This document shows positions 33,317-43,435 of a stretch of 64,000 nucleotides of DNA, piece by piece; within the stretch, counting starts at the first letter, position 1; the number at the start of each line of letters is the position of its first letter. The position numbers were made by a program, and so were the translations under genes. The notes beneath the pieces were generated by a model. The model did no database searches. It saw nothing but the letters and a program-made list of their open reading frames with translations, and was not told the DNA's origin. Origin of the DNA: UBA6163 sp041753075 (GTDB lineage: Bacteria; Planctomycetota; Planctomycetia; Pirellulales; Pirellulaceae); assembly GCA_041753075.1 (NCBI GenBank), contig JBGSVE010000137.1, positions 27,300-91,299 of the forward strand, read 5' to 3'.

Positions 33317-36067
33317 GTGGTCTCAGCCAGCATTCTTGCCCTTGATGTCGATAAGTTGTCGCGTGATTGGCGTTGGGTGTTGAACTGTTTTCGCGAGGTC
33401 ATCCTGCAATCCGGCGAAACGGAAATCGCCAAGCTGTTGCCGATGCCCGACGAACCGCTTCCGACCTCGCTACCGCGAGACAGTGTGCGGCTGACCCAGG
33501 CTTACTCGATCGCCTTTCAATTGCTCAGCATGGCCGAGCAAAATGCGTCGGCGCAATTTCGTAGTCATGTTGAATCGACGGACGGCTTGTCCAAGGTTCC
33601 GGCATTGTGGGGCGAAGGTATCCAGCGCCTCGTGGACCAGGGTTGGACGGCTGAGCAGATTGCTCAGGAGTTACCCTCTATCCAGGTCGAGTTGGTTTTG
33701 ACGGCGCACCCGACGGAGGCCAAACGCGCGACCGTGTTGGCGCATCATCGTCGCTTGTTCGAGCGGTTCGTTGCCCGCGATCGCACCGACTTGCCTCCGG
33801 GCGGATTGCAGGACAACGATGATTCGATCGCGGCGCTGATTTCGATCCTGTGGCGAACTGGCGAAATCTATCTTGATAAACCTGACTTGCAATCTGAACG
33901 TCGCAACGTGATCGACTATTTGACCAAAGTTTTTCCCGCGACCATCCGGCCGCTCGATGTGAGGCTTCGCCAAGCTTGGCAAGCCGCTGGCTTGGACCCC
34001 AATGTGATCCGCGACCCGCTGAAGTTGCCGCGGTTGACGTTTGGCACTTGGATCGGCGGTGATCGCGATGGGCATCCGTTGGTAACGTCGGACGTCACTC
34101 GCGAAAGTCTTGCGGAGATGCGCCAAAGTGCGATCTCGTTGATCCAGCGCGAGCTGATGGCCGTCACTCGATTGCTCAGCTTGTCGGCATATTGGATTCA
34201 ACCGACGCCTGAATTTTTGCAACTGGTAGCCGGTCGCGCCGAGCAGCTTGGCGAAGTTGGCCGAGTTGCGCTGACGCGAAATCCGAACGAGCCATGGCGT
34301 CAATTTCTCAATCTGATCGTTTGTAAAATGCCAACCAGCACGTCGAAGGTGCCGGTCGAGTCGCAGTATCGTGGTGCGAAGGAACTGCTCGACGACCTAC
34401 TTATATTGCACAAGAGTTTGGATGCCGTTGGCCAGATGGCGACGGCCGACTATGCGGTCCAGCCGATCATTCGGCTCGTCCAGGCGTTTGGGTTTCATCT
34501 GGCCGTTCTCGACATTCGCCAGAACAGCGCGTGGCACGATACGGCGGTTTCTCAATTGCTAAGTGCCGCCGGAATCGCTCGCACAGACTTTGAAACATGG
34601 TCCGAAAGTGATCGCGTGTCGTTCCTGAATCTCGAGTTGGCGTCGCGACGACCGTTCTCGCTGCCCGGCGACAGCTTGGGCAAAGAAGCCGACGCGGTGT
34701 TAGCAGTCTTCCGAGTTATCAAGGAAACGGTTGACCGCGCTGGGTTTGAAGCTTTAGGTTCGTTAATCGTCAGCATGACGCGAAGTGTGTCGGACTTGTT
34801 AGTCGTCTATTTGTTCGCCCGTGAAGTCGGACTGTTGGAACAAACGCCCGCGGGTCCAATCTGTCCGCTGCCTGTGGTGCCGTTGTTTGAAACGATCTCG
34901 GATTTAGAGAACAGCCCCAGCATCTACGAAGGGTTTTTGAGTAACCCGATGACCCAGCGAAGCTTGGCGGCAATCAAAAAGCGCACGGGTGCCGAAAAAC
35001 CAGTCGGCCAAATCATGGTTGGATACAGCGACAGCAACAAAGACGGCGGCATTGTGGCCAGCTTGATCGGGCTTCGCCGGGCACAGACGGCCTTGACCGA
35101 AGTCGGCAATCGGCATGGAGTTCGCGTGCGATTTTTCCATGGTCGCGGCGGCACGATCAGCCGTGGTGCGGGGCCGACGCATCGATTTATCAAATCTTTG
35201 CCCGAGCATACGCTGCAAGGTGATTTGCGGTTGACCGAACAAGGCGAGACGATCGCACAGAAGTACGCCCACCAACCGACGGCAATCTATAATTTAGAGT
35301 TGTTCCTCGCCGGAACCGCGCGCAAGACGCTGACCGATATGCGTGAGCCGGACGCCGTCAATTCGCTCGAAGGCACGCTCGACCGCTTGGCCACTTGGGC
35401 TCGCGACAGCTACACGAAGCTTTTGCATACCGACGGTTTTGTCAAATTCTTTCGCGAGGCGACGCCGATTGATGCAATCGAACAAAGCCGCATCGGTTCA
35501 CGTCCGTCGCGTCGCACCGGTCAAGCGTCGCTCAAAGATTTGCGCGCAATTCCGTGGGTCTTTGCCTGGGGCCAATCGAGATTTTACCTTTCCGGCTGGT
35601 TCGGAATCGGTTCGGCGCTGCGGCGGTTGGAGGCGCAAGAGCCGTCGGCGATTGACCGCTTGAAGGAACAGGCGATCGTCTGGTCTCCGCTGCACTATTT
35701 GGTTAGCAATGTTGCGACCAGCGTGACCGCAGTCGATTTGGACGTCATGCAAATGTACGCCGACTTGGTCGAAGACAAATCTTTGCGAGATCGCATCATG
35801 GGTCCAATGGAGGAGGAGTTGCAGTTGACCCGGGACATGATGGCGCGGCTCTACGGCGGACCACTCGTCGAGCAACGTCCCAACGTCCAACGTATGATCC
35901 AGCTTCGCGCCGAGGGACTGAAGATCTTGCACAGCCAACAGATTGAATTGCTGAGAACTTGGCGGGCGTACATGAAAATGGGTGAGACCGCGCAAGCCGA
36001 AGCACTGACGCCGCGCCTGTTGTTGACCGTCAACGCCATCGCTTCGGGACTTGGCACGACAGGATAA
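33317..36067 (+). CDS. ppc: Phosphoenolpyruvate carboxylase
   Basis: This anaplerotic enzyme fixes bicarbonate onto PEP to give oxaloacetate. The full-length 916 residues contain LVLTAHPTEAKRATVLAHHR (catalytic His131), TFGTWIGGDRDGHPLVTSDV, MVGYSDSNKDGGIVASLIGL and VRFFHGRGGTISRGAGPTHR (PEP/bicarbonate loops). The C-terminus ends ...NAIASGLGTTG, close to the conserved NTG end. The start is GTG 33317 with GAGGAA six bases upstream. It stands alone between the sugar-nucleotide operon and a convergent dehydrogenase gene. A clear identification. Confidence 0.97.
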   Translation: MVSASILALDVDKLSRDWRWVLNCFREVILQSGETEIAKLLPMPDEPLPTSLPRDSVRLTQAYSIAFQLLSMAEQNASAQFRSHVESTDGLSKVPALWGEGIQRLVDQGWTAEQIAQELPSIQVELVLTAHPTEAKRATVLAHHRRLFERFVARDRTDLPPGGLQDNDDSIAALISILWRTGEIYLDKPDLQSERRNVIDYLTKVFPATIRPLDVRLRQAWQAAGLDPNVIRDPLKLPRLTFGTWIGGDRDGHPLVTSDVTRESLAEMRQSAISLIQRELMAVTRLLSLSAYWIQPTPEFLQLVAGRAEQLGEVGRVALTRNPNEPWRQFLNLIVCKMPTSTSKVPVESQYRGAKELLDDLLILHKSLDAVGQMATADYAVQPIIRLVQAFGFHLAVLDIRQNSAWHDTAVSQLLSAAGIARTDFETWSESDRVSFLNLELASRRPFSLPGDSLGKEADAVLAVFRVIKETVDRAGFEALGSLIVSMTRSVSDLLVVYLFAREVGLLEQTPAGPICPLPVVPLFETISDLENSPSIYEGFLSNPMTQRSLAAIKKRTGAEKPVGQIMVGYSDSNKDGGIVASLIGLRRAQTALTEVGNRHGVRVRFFHGRGGTISRGAGPTHRFIKSLPEHTLQGDLRLTEQGETIAQKYAHQPTAIYNLELFLAGTARKTLTDMREPDAVNSLEGTLDRLATWARDSYTKLLHTDGFVKFFREATPIDAIEQSRIGSRPSRRTGQASLKDLRAIPWVFAWGQSRFYLSGWFGIGSALRRLEAQEPSAIDRLKEQAIVWSPLHYLVSNVATSVTAVDLDVMQMYADLVEDKSLRDRIMGPMEEELQLTRDMMARLYGGPLVEQRPNVQRMIQLRAEGLKILHSQQIELLRTWRAYMKMGETAQAEALTPRLLLTVNAIASGLGTTG

Positions 36068-36078
36068 ATTTGGTTTCC

Positions 36079-37038
36079 CTAAACCGCGGCGATCAGTGGT
36101 AAACCGCGAATGCCGGCGATCAGATTTTCAGCGCAAATGTTTGCCATTGCATCGCGAGTATCATGCGTGGCGCTGGCAATGTGGGGCAGAATGATACAGT
36201 TTGGCATTCCGACCAGCGGATGCGCCGCGGGCAGTGGCTCGGGTTCGGTGACGTCGAGGCCCACAGCAAAAATGCGACGCGACTGCAACGCTTCGACCAA
36301 CGCTTCTTGATCGATGACACCACCACGAGATGTATTGACCAAGACCGCGCTCGACTTCATCAGCGAAAGTTCGCGGCGGCCAATCAGACCTCTTGTCTGG
36401 TCGTTCAAGTCAGTGTGGATCGAAACAAAATCGCTCGTCGCCAACAATTCGTCGAGTTCGACTTTGGCGCCACACTCCGCCGGTTTGGGTGACCTGGCGG
36501 TGTAGACAACTCGCATCGACCATCCACCGGCAAGCCGCTTGGCGACGGCGGCACCGATCCGGCCCATGCCGACGATTCCCACGGTGCGTCCAACCAAATC
36601 GCACCCCAGCCATCCCGTTGGTTCCCACGTTTTCCATTGACCTTGGCGAACTTCATCCGCCGCCGGTTGCAAGCGACGCGACGCGGCTAATAGCAAAGCC
36701 ACAGCAATGTCCGCCGTCGCATCGGTCAACACATCCGGCGTATTCCCAATCGCGATCTCGCGGCGTTTTGCTTCGACCAGGTCAATGTTGTTGACGCCAA
36801 CGGCAAAATTACTGACAACGCGAAGCTCCGGTCCTGCTGCGTCAAACAGTTCGGCGTCAATGTGATCACTCAGCAACGACACAATTCCTTGGCAACCGGT
36901 TACGCCAGCAAGCAATTGTTGCCGAGTCGGAGGCAATCGCTCGGGCCAAACGACCACGTCGCAGACAGTACGAATCTTCGCCAAACCGCATTCCGGCAGG
37001 GCACGCGTAACAAACACTTTGGGGTCAGATGTGGTCAT
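36079..37038 (-). CDS. D-isomer-specific 2-hydroxyacid dehydrogenase (glyoxylate/hydroxypyruvate reductase-like)
   Basis: This NAD(P)H-dependent reductase has 319 residues. The dinucleotide fold is GRTVGIVGMGRIGAAVAKRL (about 145-165). The catalytic triad is visible as Arg in VSIHTDLNDQTRGL/NTSRGGVIDQEAL, Glu in DVTEPEPLPAAHPL and His in CIILPHIASATHDTRD. Sequence style (LPECGLAKI at the start, GVNNIDL) favours the GyaR/GHRPR branch rather than SerA, since no ACT domain is present. ATG 37038 faces the TPR gene divergently, with a 136-base shared promoter region. It may detoxify glyoxylate or act in serine metabolism, but the substrate is not certain. Confidence 0.88.
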   Translation of the reverse strand: MTTSDPKVFVTRALPECGLAKIRTVCDVVVWPERLPPTRQQLLAGVTGCQGIVSLLSDHIDAELFDAAGPELRVVSNFAVGVNNIDLVEAKRREIAIGNTPDVLTDATADIAVALLLAASRRLQPAADEVRQGQWKTWEPTGWLGCDLVGRTVGIVGMGRIGAAVAKRLAGGWSMRVVYTARSPKPAECGAKVELDELLATSDFVSIHTDLNDQTRGLIGRRELSLMKSSAVLVNTSRGGVIDQEALVEALQSRRIFAVGLDVTEPEPLPAAHPLVGMPNCIILPHIASATHDTRDAMANICAENLIAGIRGLPLIAAV

Positions 37039-37174
37039 CAGTCAAGAAAGTTGTGTTTTCGGTGTGTTCCAGTGCGCTGCCGATTCGTTACCATAGATGA
37101 GGGCGACACGGGGGGAAACCAGGTCGCATGTTTTGCATTTACCACCACGCTTCAACCGTAAATTGAGCAGATCG

Positions 37175-38917
37175 ATGCTTCTTAAAAACGTCCGAGTTTC
37201 GGCTAGCCTAGTATCTCGCTGTCTCATACCTGCCGGCGCGTGTGCCCTGATGCTGGTCGGCGTCGGTGGATCGCGATTGTGTGCCCAGGACGCCGTGGCC
37301 GACGCACCGACTACGGCCCAACCTGAAAACATGGACGCGGTTGCCGGCCAAGACGACTTGGACGAAGCGATGGTCATGCGTGTCGACGCCGACAACGCGG
37401 AAAAGCTCGAAGAGGTCACCGCGCTACTCGAATCCGCGCTTGCCAAAGGGTTGAGCGACGAGAGCAAGTCGTTTGCCAAAAAAATGTTGGCATCGATCCA
37501 GCTTGAACGTGGCCAAGGGATCGCGGCCCAACTGATGCAGGGCGGCGGACGACGCTTGCGCCAAATGCGAACCCAGGCGATAGACAGTCTCCGCTCGGCA
37601 ATCGAAAACGATCCGGGATTGGTTGAAGCTTATATGCTGATCGGGCGTTTGAACTTATTGCCCGAAGGGGACGCCGAAGAAGTTCGCAAGGCAGCAACGA
37701 AGGCGATCGAGCTGTTGGCAGATAATCCTGCTGACCAAAGTGATGCTTATCTTCTGCGTGCTCTGCGTCAAACCGATGATAAAGATAAAATGGTGGACTT
37801 GGATGCCGCCGTAAAGACTGACCCAAACAGCACCGACGCACGTCAGGCTCGGGCGCTGCTTCGATTGCAAGCCGAGGATGTCAACGGTGCCGTCGAAGAC
37901 TTGCAGGCGCTGCTCAAGCTCGATCCATCCAACCAAGCCGTCGCTCAAGCTGCAGTTGAACAATTGGTGCGAATGGATCGCGTCGCGGATGCGATGAAGT
38001 TGCTTTCCGATGCGATCCAGGCGAGTCCCAACGAGGGCTTGTATCGACTTCGCGGAATCATTTATCGCACCCAGGGCAAGGAAGACGAGGCGCTGGAGGA
38101 TTTTGGCAAAGCGCTCGCGATGCAGCCCAAAGACCCAGTTTCTTTATTGCAACGCGCCGAGATTTCGCTGGCACGCAAAGACGTCAAGAGTGCCAAGCGT
38201 GATTTGCGCGAAGCCATTCGAGTCACGCCCGAAGTCGCTGACAGCGTCGCGGCGGTTCGCGTGCGTTGCTACATCGCCGCCGAAGAAGGCCGCATGGCCG
38301 ACGCGATCAACGACATGAAGTTGCTCGCGTCCACCGCGCCGGAAGATCCGTTTTGGCAATTGCAACTTGCCAACTTGTATTTGCAAGACAAGCGACCACG
38401 CCAAGCGATCGAAATCGCAACGGCCATCATCGATCGCGACAAGGTCAATGTTTCGGCCTTGAGATTGCGAGCCGACACGCTGCTGGGCATGGGCGACCAT
38501 GCCGCCGCGATCAAAGACTACCAACTCGCCGTTGAGGCCGGTATCAGCGATGCGACACAGCGCAGTGGTGTGCTTAACAACTTGGCGTGGGTACTTGCCA
38601 CATCACCCAAGGACCAAGTTCGCGACGGCGACTTGGCGATCAAGTACGGCACCGAAGCCGCTGAGTTAACCGAGTACAAAGAGGCTCACATTCTAAGCAC
38701 ATTGGCCGCCGCGTTCGCCGAAAAGGGCAACTTCGCCGATGCGATTAAATGGAGTACTAAAGCCGTTGAGCTTGGCAAAGCGGACGAACACGAGCAGCTC
38801 GAACAACTGGAAAACGAGCTGAAGAGTTATCAGGAATCCAAGCCGTGGCGTGAAGCTCAAGAAACCGAAGAAAATAAGGTGCCGTTGCTCGGTCCCGAAG
38901 ATTTGATCGACACTTGA
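37175..38917 (+). CDS. Secreted TPR-repeat protein
   Basis: This 580-residue protein has a signal peptide (KNVRVSASLVSRCLIPAGAC, GVGGSRLCAQ, cleavage before DAVADAP). At least eight tetratricopeptide repeats run from about residue 90 to 560, for example DQSDAYLLRALRQTDDKDKM, EDALEDFGKALAMQPKDPVS-like units, and NNLAWVLATSPKDQVRDGDL. TPRs form a helical scaffold for protein contacts; the location is presumably periplasmic. I chose ATG 37175 because it opens the signal peptide; the frame is open from 37097. The last ~40 residues are charged. No enzyme domain is seen. Family members occur widely in planctomycetes; the partner is unknown. Confidence 0.8.
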   Translation: MLLKNVRVSASLVSRCLIPAGACALMLVGVGGSRLCAQDAVADAPTTAQPENMDAVAGQDDLDEAMVMRVDADNAEKLEEVTALLESALAKGLSDESKSFAKKMLASIQLERGQGIAAQLMQGGGRRLRQMRTQAIDSLRSAIENDPGLVEAYMLIGRLNLLPEGDAEEVRKAATKAIELLADNPADQSDAYLLRALRQTDDKDKMVDLDAAVKTDPNSTDARQARALLRLQAEDVNGAVEDLQALLKLDPSNQAVAQAAVEQLVRMDRVADAMKLLSDAIQASPNEGLYRLRGIIYRTQGKEDEALEDFGKALAMQPKDPVSLLQRAEISLARKDVKSAKRDLREAIRVTPEVADSVAAVRVRCYIAAEEGRMADAINDMKLLASTAPEDPFWQLQLANLYLQDKRPRQAIEIATAIIDRDKVNVSALRLRADTLLGMGDHAAAIKDYQLAVEAGISDATQRSGVLNNLAWVLATSPKDQVRDGDLAIKYGTEAAELTEYKEAHILSTLAAAFAEKGNFADAIKWSTKAVELGKADEHEQLEQLENELKSYQESKPWREAQETEENKVPLLGPEDLIDT

Positions 38918-38952
38918 GCTCAGGTTGAGGCGATTGTAGAACGTCTGCGGTA

Positions 38953-39204
38953 CTACTTGAAATCATCGAAGGCGGCGAAATCGTCCCCGCCGGCGGGTAC
39001 TTCCGCTCCGAATCCACCCATCTCATCGGCCACGGCTGGCTCGGCCTCGGCTTGCTCGTCAAACATCGCCCCATCCTCGGTCATCATCGCCGGCTCGTCC
39101 GCCGCGATCGCCTGCTTGTTTTTTGACTTCTCCACCAAGCCAACGACCAGCGGAGCCAATAGAATGAGGGCCAAGACAGCACACCAAAGATAGAAATAAA
39201 TCAT
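38953..39204 (-). CDS. Small single-helix membrane protein with acidic tail
   Basis: This 83-residue protein has one N-terminal transmembrane helix (IYFYLWCAVLALILLAPLVV), a short basic stop-transfer (EKSKNK) and an acidic, Met/Gly/Ala-rich tail (DGAMFDEQAEAEPAVADEMG). The topology is probably N-out with the tail in the cytoplasm (positive-inside rule). No family is recognised. It lies convergent to the TPR gene and divergent from gdhA, with a 129-base shared upstream region. Codon use and composition look like a real gene rather than a shadow. Confidence 0.65.
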   Translation of the reverse strand: MIYFYLWCAVLALILLAPLVVGLVEKSKNKQAIAADEPAMMTEDGAMFDEQAEAEPAVADEMGGFGAEVPAGGDDFAAFDDFK

Positions 39205-39333
39205 GTTCTGAGCATAATGAGTCGCTTTGAATATCCAACCATTATTCCATTCTAATTCACTTCCTTTCCATATTCCATCTTCTCCGCCAACCTATCGCCA
39301 GCGATCGCCGGCACAACTTCCAGGGAAAATACG

Positions 39334-40686
39334 ATGCCAGCCGCAGCCCACGACGAAACCGAAAACTTCATGCAGGGGTTGATGCGGCGCAACCCCAACG
39401 AGCTTGAGTATCACCAAGCCGTCCGCGAATTTGTCGAGACCGTCATGCCGTTGGTGATGGACAACCCCAAGTACCGCGACGGCCAGATTCTCGAACGCAT
39501 GACGGAGCCCGACCGAATCATCATTTTTCGCGTTTCCTGGGAAGACGACGCAGGTAACATTCGCGCCAATCGTGCCTGGCGTGTTCAATTCAACAACTCG
39601 ATCGGACCGTACAAGGGAGGTTTGCGATTTCACCCTGATGTAACCTTGAGCGTGTTGAAATTTCTCGGCTTTGAGCAGACGTTCAAGAACAGTTTGACGG
39701 GATTGCCGATGGGCGGTGCAAAAGGCGGCGCGAACTTCAACCCCAAAGGCAAGAGCGACCGCGAGGTGATGCGGTTTTGCCAATCGTTGATGATCGAACT
39801 GCATCGCCACGTTGGCGAAGACACTGACGTTCCGGCGGGGGATATCGGAGTCGGTGGCCGCGAGATCAGCTATCTGTTCGGCCAATACAAAAGGCTCGAA
39901 AACCGTTTCGTCGGAATCTTAACGGGCAAGGGTCTCGCCTTTGGCGGCAGCCTCGTTCGCACCGAAGCGACGGGTTACGGTTGTGTTTACTTTTGTGAAA
40001 GCATGCTGAACCATCGCGGCGACACCATCAAAGGAAAAACCTGCGTCGTCTCGGGCTCCGGTAATGTTGCCATCTACACGATCGAGAAAGCCACGGAGCT
40101 CGGTGCCAAGGTCGTCACAATGTCTGATTCCTCAGGCTTTATCCACGACCCAGCGGGTATCGATGCCGAAAAGCTTGCCTACGTGAAGCAACTCAAGGAG
40201 GTCCAGCGCGGACGTATCGCCGAGTATGTCGATCGATATCCCGGCGCATCGTTTCATGCCGACAAACGGCCTTGGGGCATTGTGTGTGATGTCGCTTTCC
40301 CGTGCGCAACGCAAAACGAAATCAATCTTGATGAAGCTCAATGCCTGCTCGCCGGCGGCGTCAAAGCCGTCTGCGAAGGGGCCAACATGCCGACTGAGTT
40401 GGCTGGCGTTCATGCTTTTCTCAAGGCCAAGATTCTTTACGGCCCATCGAAGGCCGCTAACGCTGGTGGCGTCGCGGTTTCAGGACTTGAGCAAAGCCAA
40501 AACGCGCTGCGGCTGTCGTGGAGCCGCGACGAAGTGGATGGAAAACTAAAGACCATCATGCGCGATATCCATGACAAGTGTGTTCACTACGGCGATGCCG
40601 ACGGCTGGGTTAACTATGTCAAAGGCTCGAACATCGGCGGTTTTATCAAGGTCGCCGATGCGATGCTTGCCTACGGAATTGTCTAG
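39334..40686 (+). CDS. gdhA: Glutamate dehydrogenase (probably NADP-specific)
   Basis: This enzyme reductively aminates 2-oxoglutarate to glutamate for ammonium assimilation. The 450 residues match the ~447-residue hexameric form. Visible features are PYKGGLRFHPDVTLSVLKFL, LPMGGAKGGANFNPKGKS (catalytic lysine region), DVPAGDIGVGGREISYLFGQ, TGKGLAFGGSLVRTEATGYG and the nucleotide fold VVSGSGNVAIYTIEKA. AGGGA precedes the ATG by about 8 bases. It is monocistronic, divergent from a small membrane protein gene. NADP preference is inferred from overall similarity to E. coli GdhA, not from a single residue. Confidence 0.95.
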   Translation: MPAAAHDETENFMQGLMRRNPNELEYHQAVREFVETVMPLVMDNPKYRDGQILERMTEPDRIIIFRVSWEDDAGNIRANRAWRVQFNNSIGPYKGGLRFHPDVTLSVLKFLGFEQTFKNSLTGLPMGGAKGGANFNPKGKSDREVMRFCQSLMIELHRHVGEDTDVPAGDIGVGGREISYLFGQYKRLENRFVGILTGKGLAFGGSLVRTEATGYGCVYFCESMLNHRGDTIKGKTCVVSGSGNVAIYTIEKATELGAKVVTMSDSSGFIHDPAGIDAEKLAYVKQLKEVQRGRIAEYVDRYPGASFHADKRPWGIVCDVAFPCATQNEINLDEAQCLLAGGVKAVCEGANMPTELAGVHAFLKAKILYGPSKAANAGGVAVSGLEQSQNALRLSWSRDEVDGKLKTIMRDIHDKCVHYGDADGWVNYVKGSNIGGFIKVADAMLAYGIV

Positions 40687-40766
40687 CCGGTTGATTCGGT
40701 TACTTCATAACACGAACTAACAATCTAGTTTCAGTTACGAATGTTGCGAGCATGAGTGTCGAAGTG

Positions 40767-41438
40767 TCACTCGATCAATTTTCCATCGATCAATTCGGCG
40801 CGCCGCCCCATCGCAGCGGCCATGGTGTCGCTGTGAGTTACAATCACCAAAATTGCATTGCTCTGTTGTTGCAATTCAAGCAGTAGCCCCGTCATTCTCT
40901 CCGCCGTGCGGCGATCAAGATTGCCCGTCGGTTCGTCCGCAAGTAGCAACGTCGGTTTGCAAAACAACGATCTGGCAATCGCAACCCGTTCGCGCTGGCC
41001 GCCAGACAATTCGCTGGGCAGATGAGTCATTCGATCGGCCAATTCAACCTGCGAAAGCAAATCCGTTGCCCGCATACGATCCTTGTCGTCCGCCGCACCA
41101 CGTGCCAGAGCTGGCACCATCACGTTTTCAAGAACGGTCAACTGAGGCAGCAGATGGTGATCCTGGAAAATGAACCCGATTTTTAAATTGCGAAACTGGG
41201 CCAACTGACCCTCGGCTAGTTTAAACGGACTGACACCGTCGATCTCAATGTCACCCGAATCGGGTGATTCAAGTGTACCGAGCAAATGCAGTAACGTACT
41301 CTTGCCGCAGCCGCTGGGACCAACGATCGCGATCGACTCGCCCGGATTCATTTGCAACGACAGATCACGCAACACATCGAGCCGGGTATCACCCAGCGTA
41401 TAAGACTTGCTCAGTCCAGCTACCATCAATCCAGACAT
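40767..41438 (-). CDS. ABC transporter ATP-binding protein, LolD/MacB type
   Basis: This 223-residue ATPase has Walker A GPSGCGKST at 40-48, signature LSGGQ at 144-148, Walker B TLLLADEPTGNLD and the switch His in VTHSD. The LLADEPTGNLD wording places it with LolD/MacB/FtsE ATPases that work with FtsX-like permeases in lipoprotein sorting or envelope stress. No permease gene is next to it: downstream is gdhA (opposite strand) and upstream, 13 bases away in the same operon, is a PP2C-type phosphatase. ATG 41438 gives the normal N-terminus; the frame extends into the upstream gene. The partner must be encoded elsewhere. Confidence 0.85.
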   Translation of the reverse strand: MSGLMVAGLSKSYTLGDTRLDVLRDLSLQMNPGESIAIVGPSGCGKSTLLHLLGTLESPDSGDIEIDGVSPFKLAEGQLAQFRNLKIGFIFQDHHLLPQLTVLENVMVPALARGAADDKDRMRATDLLSQVELADRMTHLPSELSGGQRERVAIARSLFCKPTLLLADEPTGNLDRRTAERMTGLLLELQQQSNAILVIVTHSDTMAAAMGRRAELIDGKLIE

Positions 41439-41451
41439 TGGTGCCCCAGGT

Positions 41452-43206
41452 TCAGCCGGCCGGTATGGGTTCTTCAAGATCAACCGTGTCGACAACCGAC
41501 TCCGCTGCGACGATCGCATCCTTGGTCCGCTCGATCACAACGATGCACATATCGTCCTCCTGAACACCATCGCCGATATGTTCGCGAACGGCTTGGACAA
41601 TCCGATCCGTAATCGCCTGCGCTCCGCCACCTTGAGCTACCAAGTCGCGCACTCGCTCGATGGAAAATAATTCGTCGTTGCCGTCCATCGCTTCGTTGAC
41701 GCCATCGGTATACATCACCGCGACGTCACCAACATGCATCAGCACTTCGACCGATTCGTAATCCATCCCGTCGTCGATCGCGATCGGCAATCCCGATTCT
41801 TCTTCGCCCGGTTCCGAAATGCGTTTGCTTTTCGCCGTCCATACGACCGGTGCCATGTGGCCAGCGTTGACGATCTGGACACCCGCTTTTTGCGGATCGA
41901 TCACCATTAAAAGAAACGTCACGAAGCGTTCGATCTTAAGCGCACTCATGCGATCGTTCAAACGTTCCACGGCGCGAGCGATGTTCGGGTCCGCCGCCAA
42001 ACAATACCGCGTTTCGGCTGACAACTTGGCCATGAACATTGCCGCCGCGACGCCGTGTCCCACCACGTCAGCAACCACAATCGCCCACCGGCCACTGGGC
42101 AACGGAATGTAATCATAATAGTCGCCACCGATGTACTGCGCCGCCAGGTAGAAGCTGGTCACCTGGAACCCCGCCAAATCAGGTGGCTCCTGGGGCAAAA
42201 ACACGGCCTGGACATCGATCGCAAGTTTCAAATCTTGTTCGACTTCCTGCTGATGCAGCGCCCGCTCGTGCATTTGCGCGTTGCGAATCACAATCGCCGC
42301 TTGTCCGGCAACACCCGATAACAAATCGACGTCTTCATCACGAAACTGGCCGCGACCGTCGACCGAGTCAATTTGTAGCGCACCAAATGCGAACCCGTCG
42401 CCGTCAATCAGCGGTGCGCAAACCATGCTCTTGATGCTAAAGTCGGCGATCGATTGGCTCGAATCAAACCGTTGGTCATTCGAGGCGTCCAGCGACAAGA
42501 TTGCCGCGCCGGAGTTCATTGCTTCGCGAATGATCGTCCGGCTGATTCTCACGGATTGAGTTTCATCGTTGGCGCGGCGCGTCTTGACCCACTTGGGCAC
42601 AAGATTTCCTGCCGGGTCGCGCATCACGACGAACCCACGATCAGCCTGGGGAAAGATCTCAAACAAGCTCGTCAAAACCTTGGGCAAGACTTCGTCTAGC
42701 GACAATGCCTGACTGAGGTTGGCATTGATTTTCATCAGCGCCGCCAGCTTTGCTTCGGGCGTTGCGGAGATTCTCAGCCCATCAGCGCTGCTGCGAAACT
42801 CGACTTTGGAAATGCCGGAGCTGTTGTCCGAAGGTTCGTCATCAACCATCGTGACGCCGAAGTTGGCACCGGCAAACGTCATTGCCGCGCCACCGTCAAC
42901 GAGGAAATCAGGCTTCGAGTCGCTGTGAAACGTGAGCTCAACCTCGCAAATTCGCACCCGATCGCCTTCGCGCAGGATCTCCTCGCCACTTATCAATTGG
43001 CCATTGAGGAAGGTGCCGTTGCGGCTGCCTTGGTCTTCGACGACGAATTCGTTGGCGCGGCGGGTGATTTTGGCATGAAAACGGCTTACCGCACCAACCT
43101 CGACGACAATATCGCAATCGGGGTGCCGTCCGATGACGGTTTCACCATCGTTTAGCTCGAAGCGACTCGTTCCGGTCACTTCATCGTGTGTCGTCATATA
43201 CGCCAT
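41452..43206 (-). CDS. FHA-GAF-PP2C (SpoIIE-type) serine phosphatase
   Basis: This is a 584-residue signalling protein. The FHA domain (about 10-95) has GRHPDCDIVV, SRFHAKI and GSRNGTFLNG, which bind phosphothreonine. A GAF domain follows at about 165-320 (VCAPLIDGDGFAFGALQIDS). The SpoIIE/RsbU-type phosphatase domain spans about 340-575, with metal-binding Asp in YIGGDYYDYIPL and VVADVVGHGVAAAMFMAKL, later MYTDGVNEAMDGNDELF. Such proteins dephosphorylate anti-anti-sigma factors or other Ser/Thr-phosphorylated partners in response to a ligand. No anti-sigma genes lie nearby. The adjacent LolD-like ATPase gene suggests an envelope link, by context only. Confidence 0.9.
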   Translation of the reverse strand: MAYMTTHDEVTGTSRFELNDGETVIGRHPDCDIVVEVGAVSRFHAKITRRANEFVVEDQGSRNGTFLNGQLISGEEILREGDRVRICEVELTFHSDSKPDFLVDGGAAMTFAGANFGVTMVDDEPSDNSSGISKVEFRSSADGLRISATPEAKLAALMKINANLSQALSLDEVLPKVLTSLFEIFPQADRGFVVMRDPAGNLVPKWVKTRRANDETQSVRISRTIIREAMNSGAAILSLDASNDQRFDSSQSIADFSIKSMVCAPLIDGDGFAFGALQIDSVDGRGQFRDEDVDLLSGVAGQAAIVIRNAQMHERALHQQEVEQDLKLAIDVQAVFLPQEPPDLAGFQVTSFYLAAQYIGGDYYDYIPLPSGRWAIVVADVVGHGVAAAMFMAKLSAETRYCLAADPNIARAVERLNDRMSALKIERFVTFLLMVIDPQKAGVQIVNAGHMAPVVWTAKSKRISEPGEEESGLPIAIDDGMDYESVEVLMHVGDVAVMYTDGVNEAMDGNDELFSIERVRDLVAQGGGAQAITDRIVQAVREHIGDGVQEDDMCIVVIERTKDAIVAAESVVDTVDLEEPIPAG

Positions 43207-43435
43207 AAACAGTTCTCACAAAATTGACACAAATGCGGGCGAGGATCCCCACCTATTCAGCAGATAGCTGCGTCGATTGTAAGTCCCCCAGCCGACACCC
43301 TCAATCGACCCAGCGCAAATTCCGCCTGCGCAGCGAAACTTGTGCGACAGACCACAGCATTTTCGCCACGATGATTCCCTTGACCAACCGACAACGTGAA
43401 CGTAGCCTCGTACAACTAGCCGCTGTGCTTCGCCA

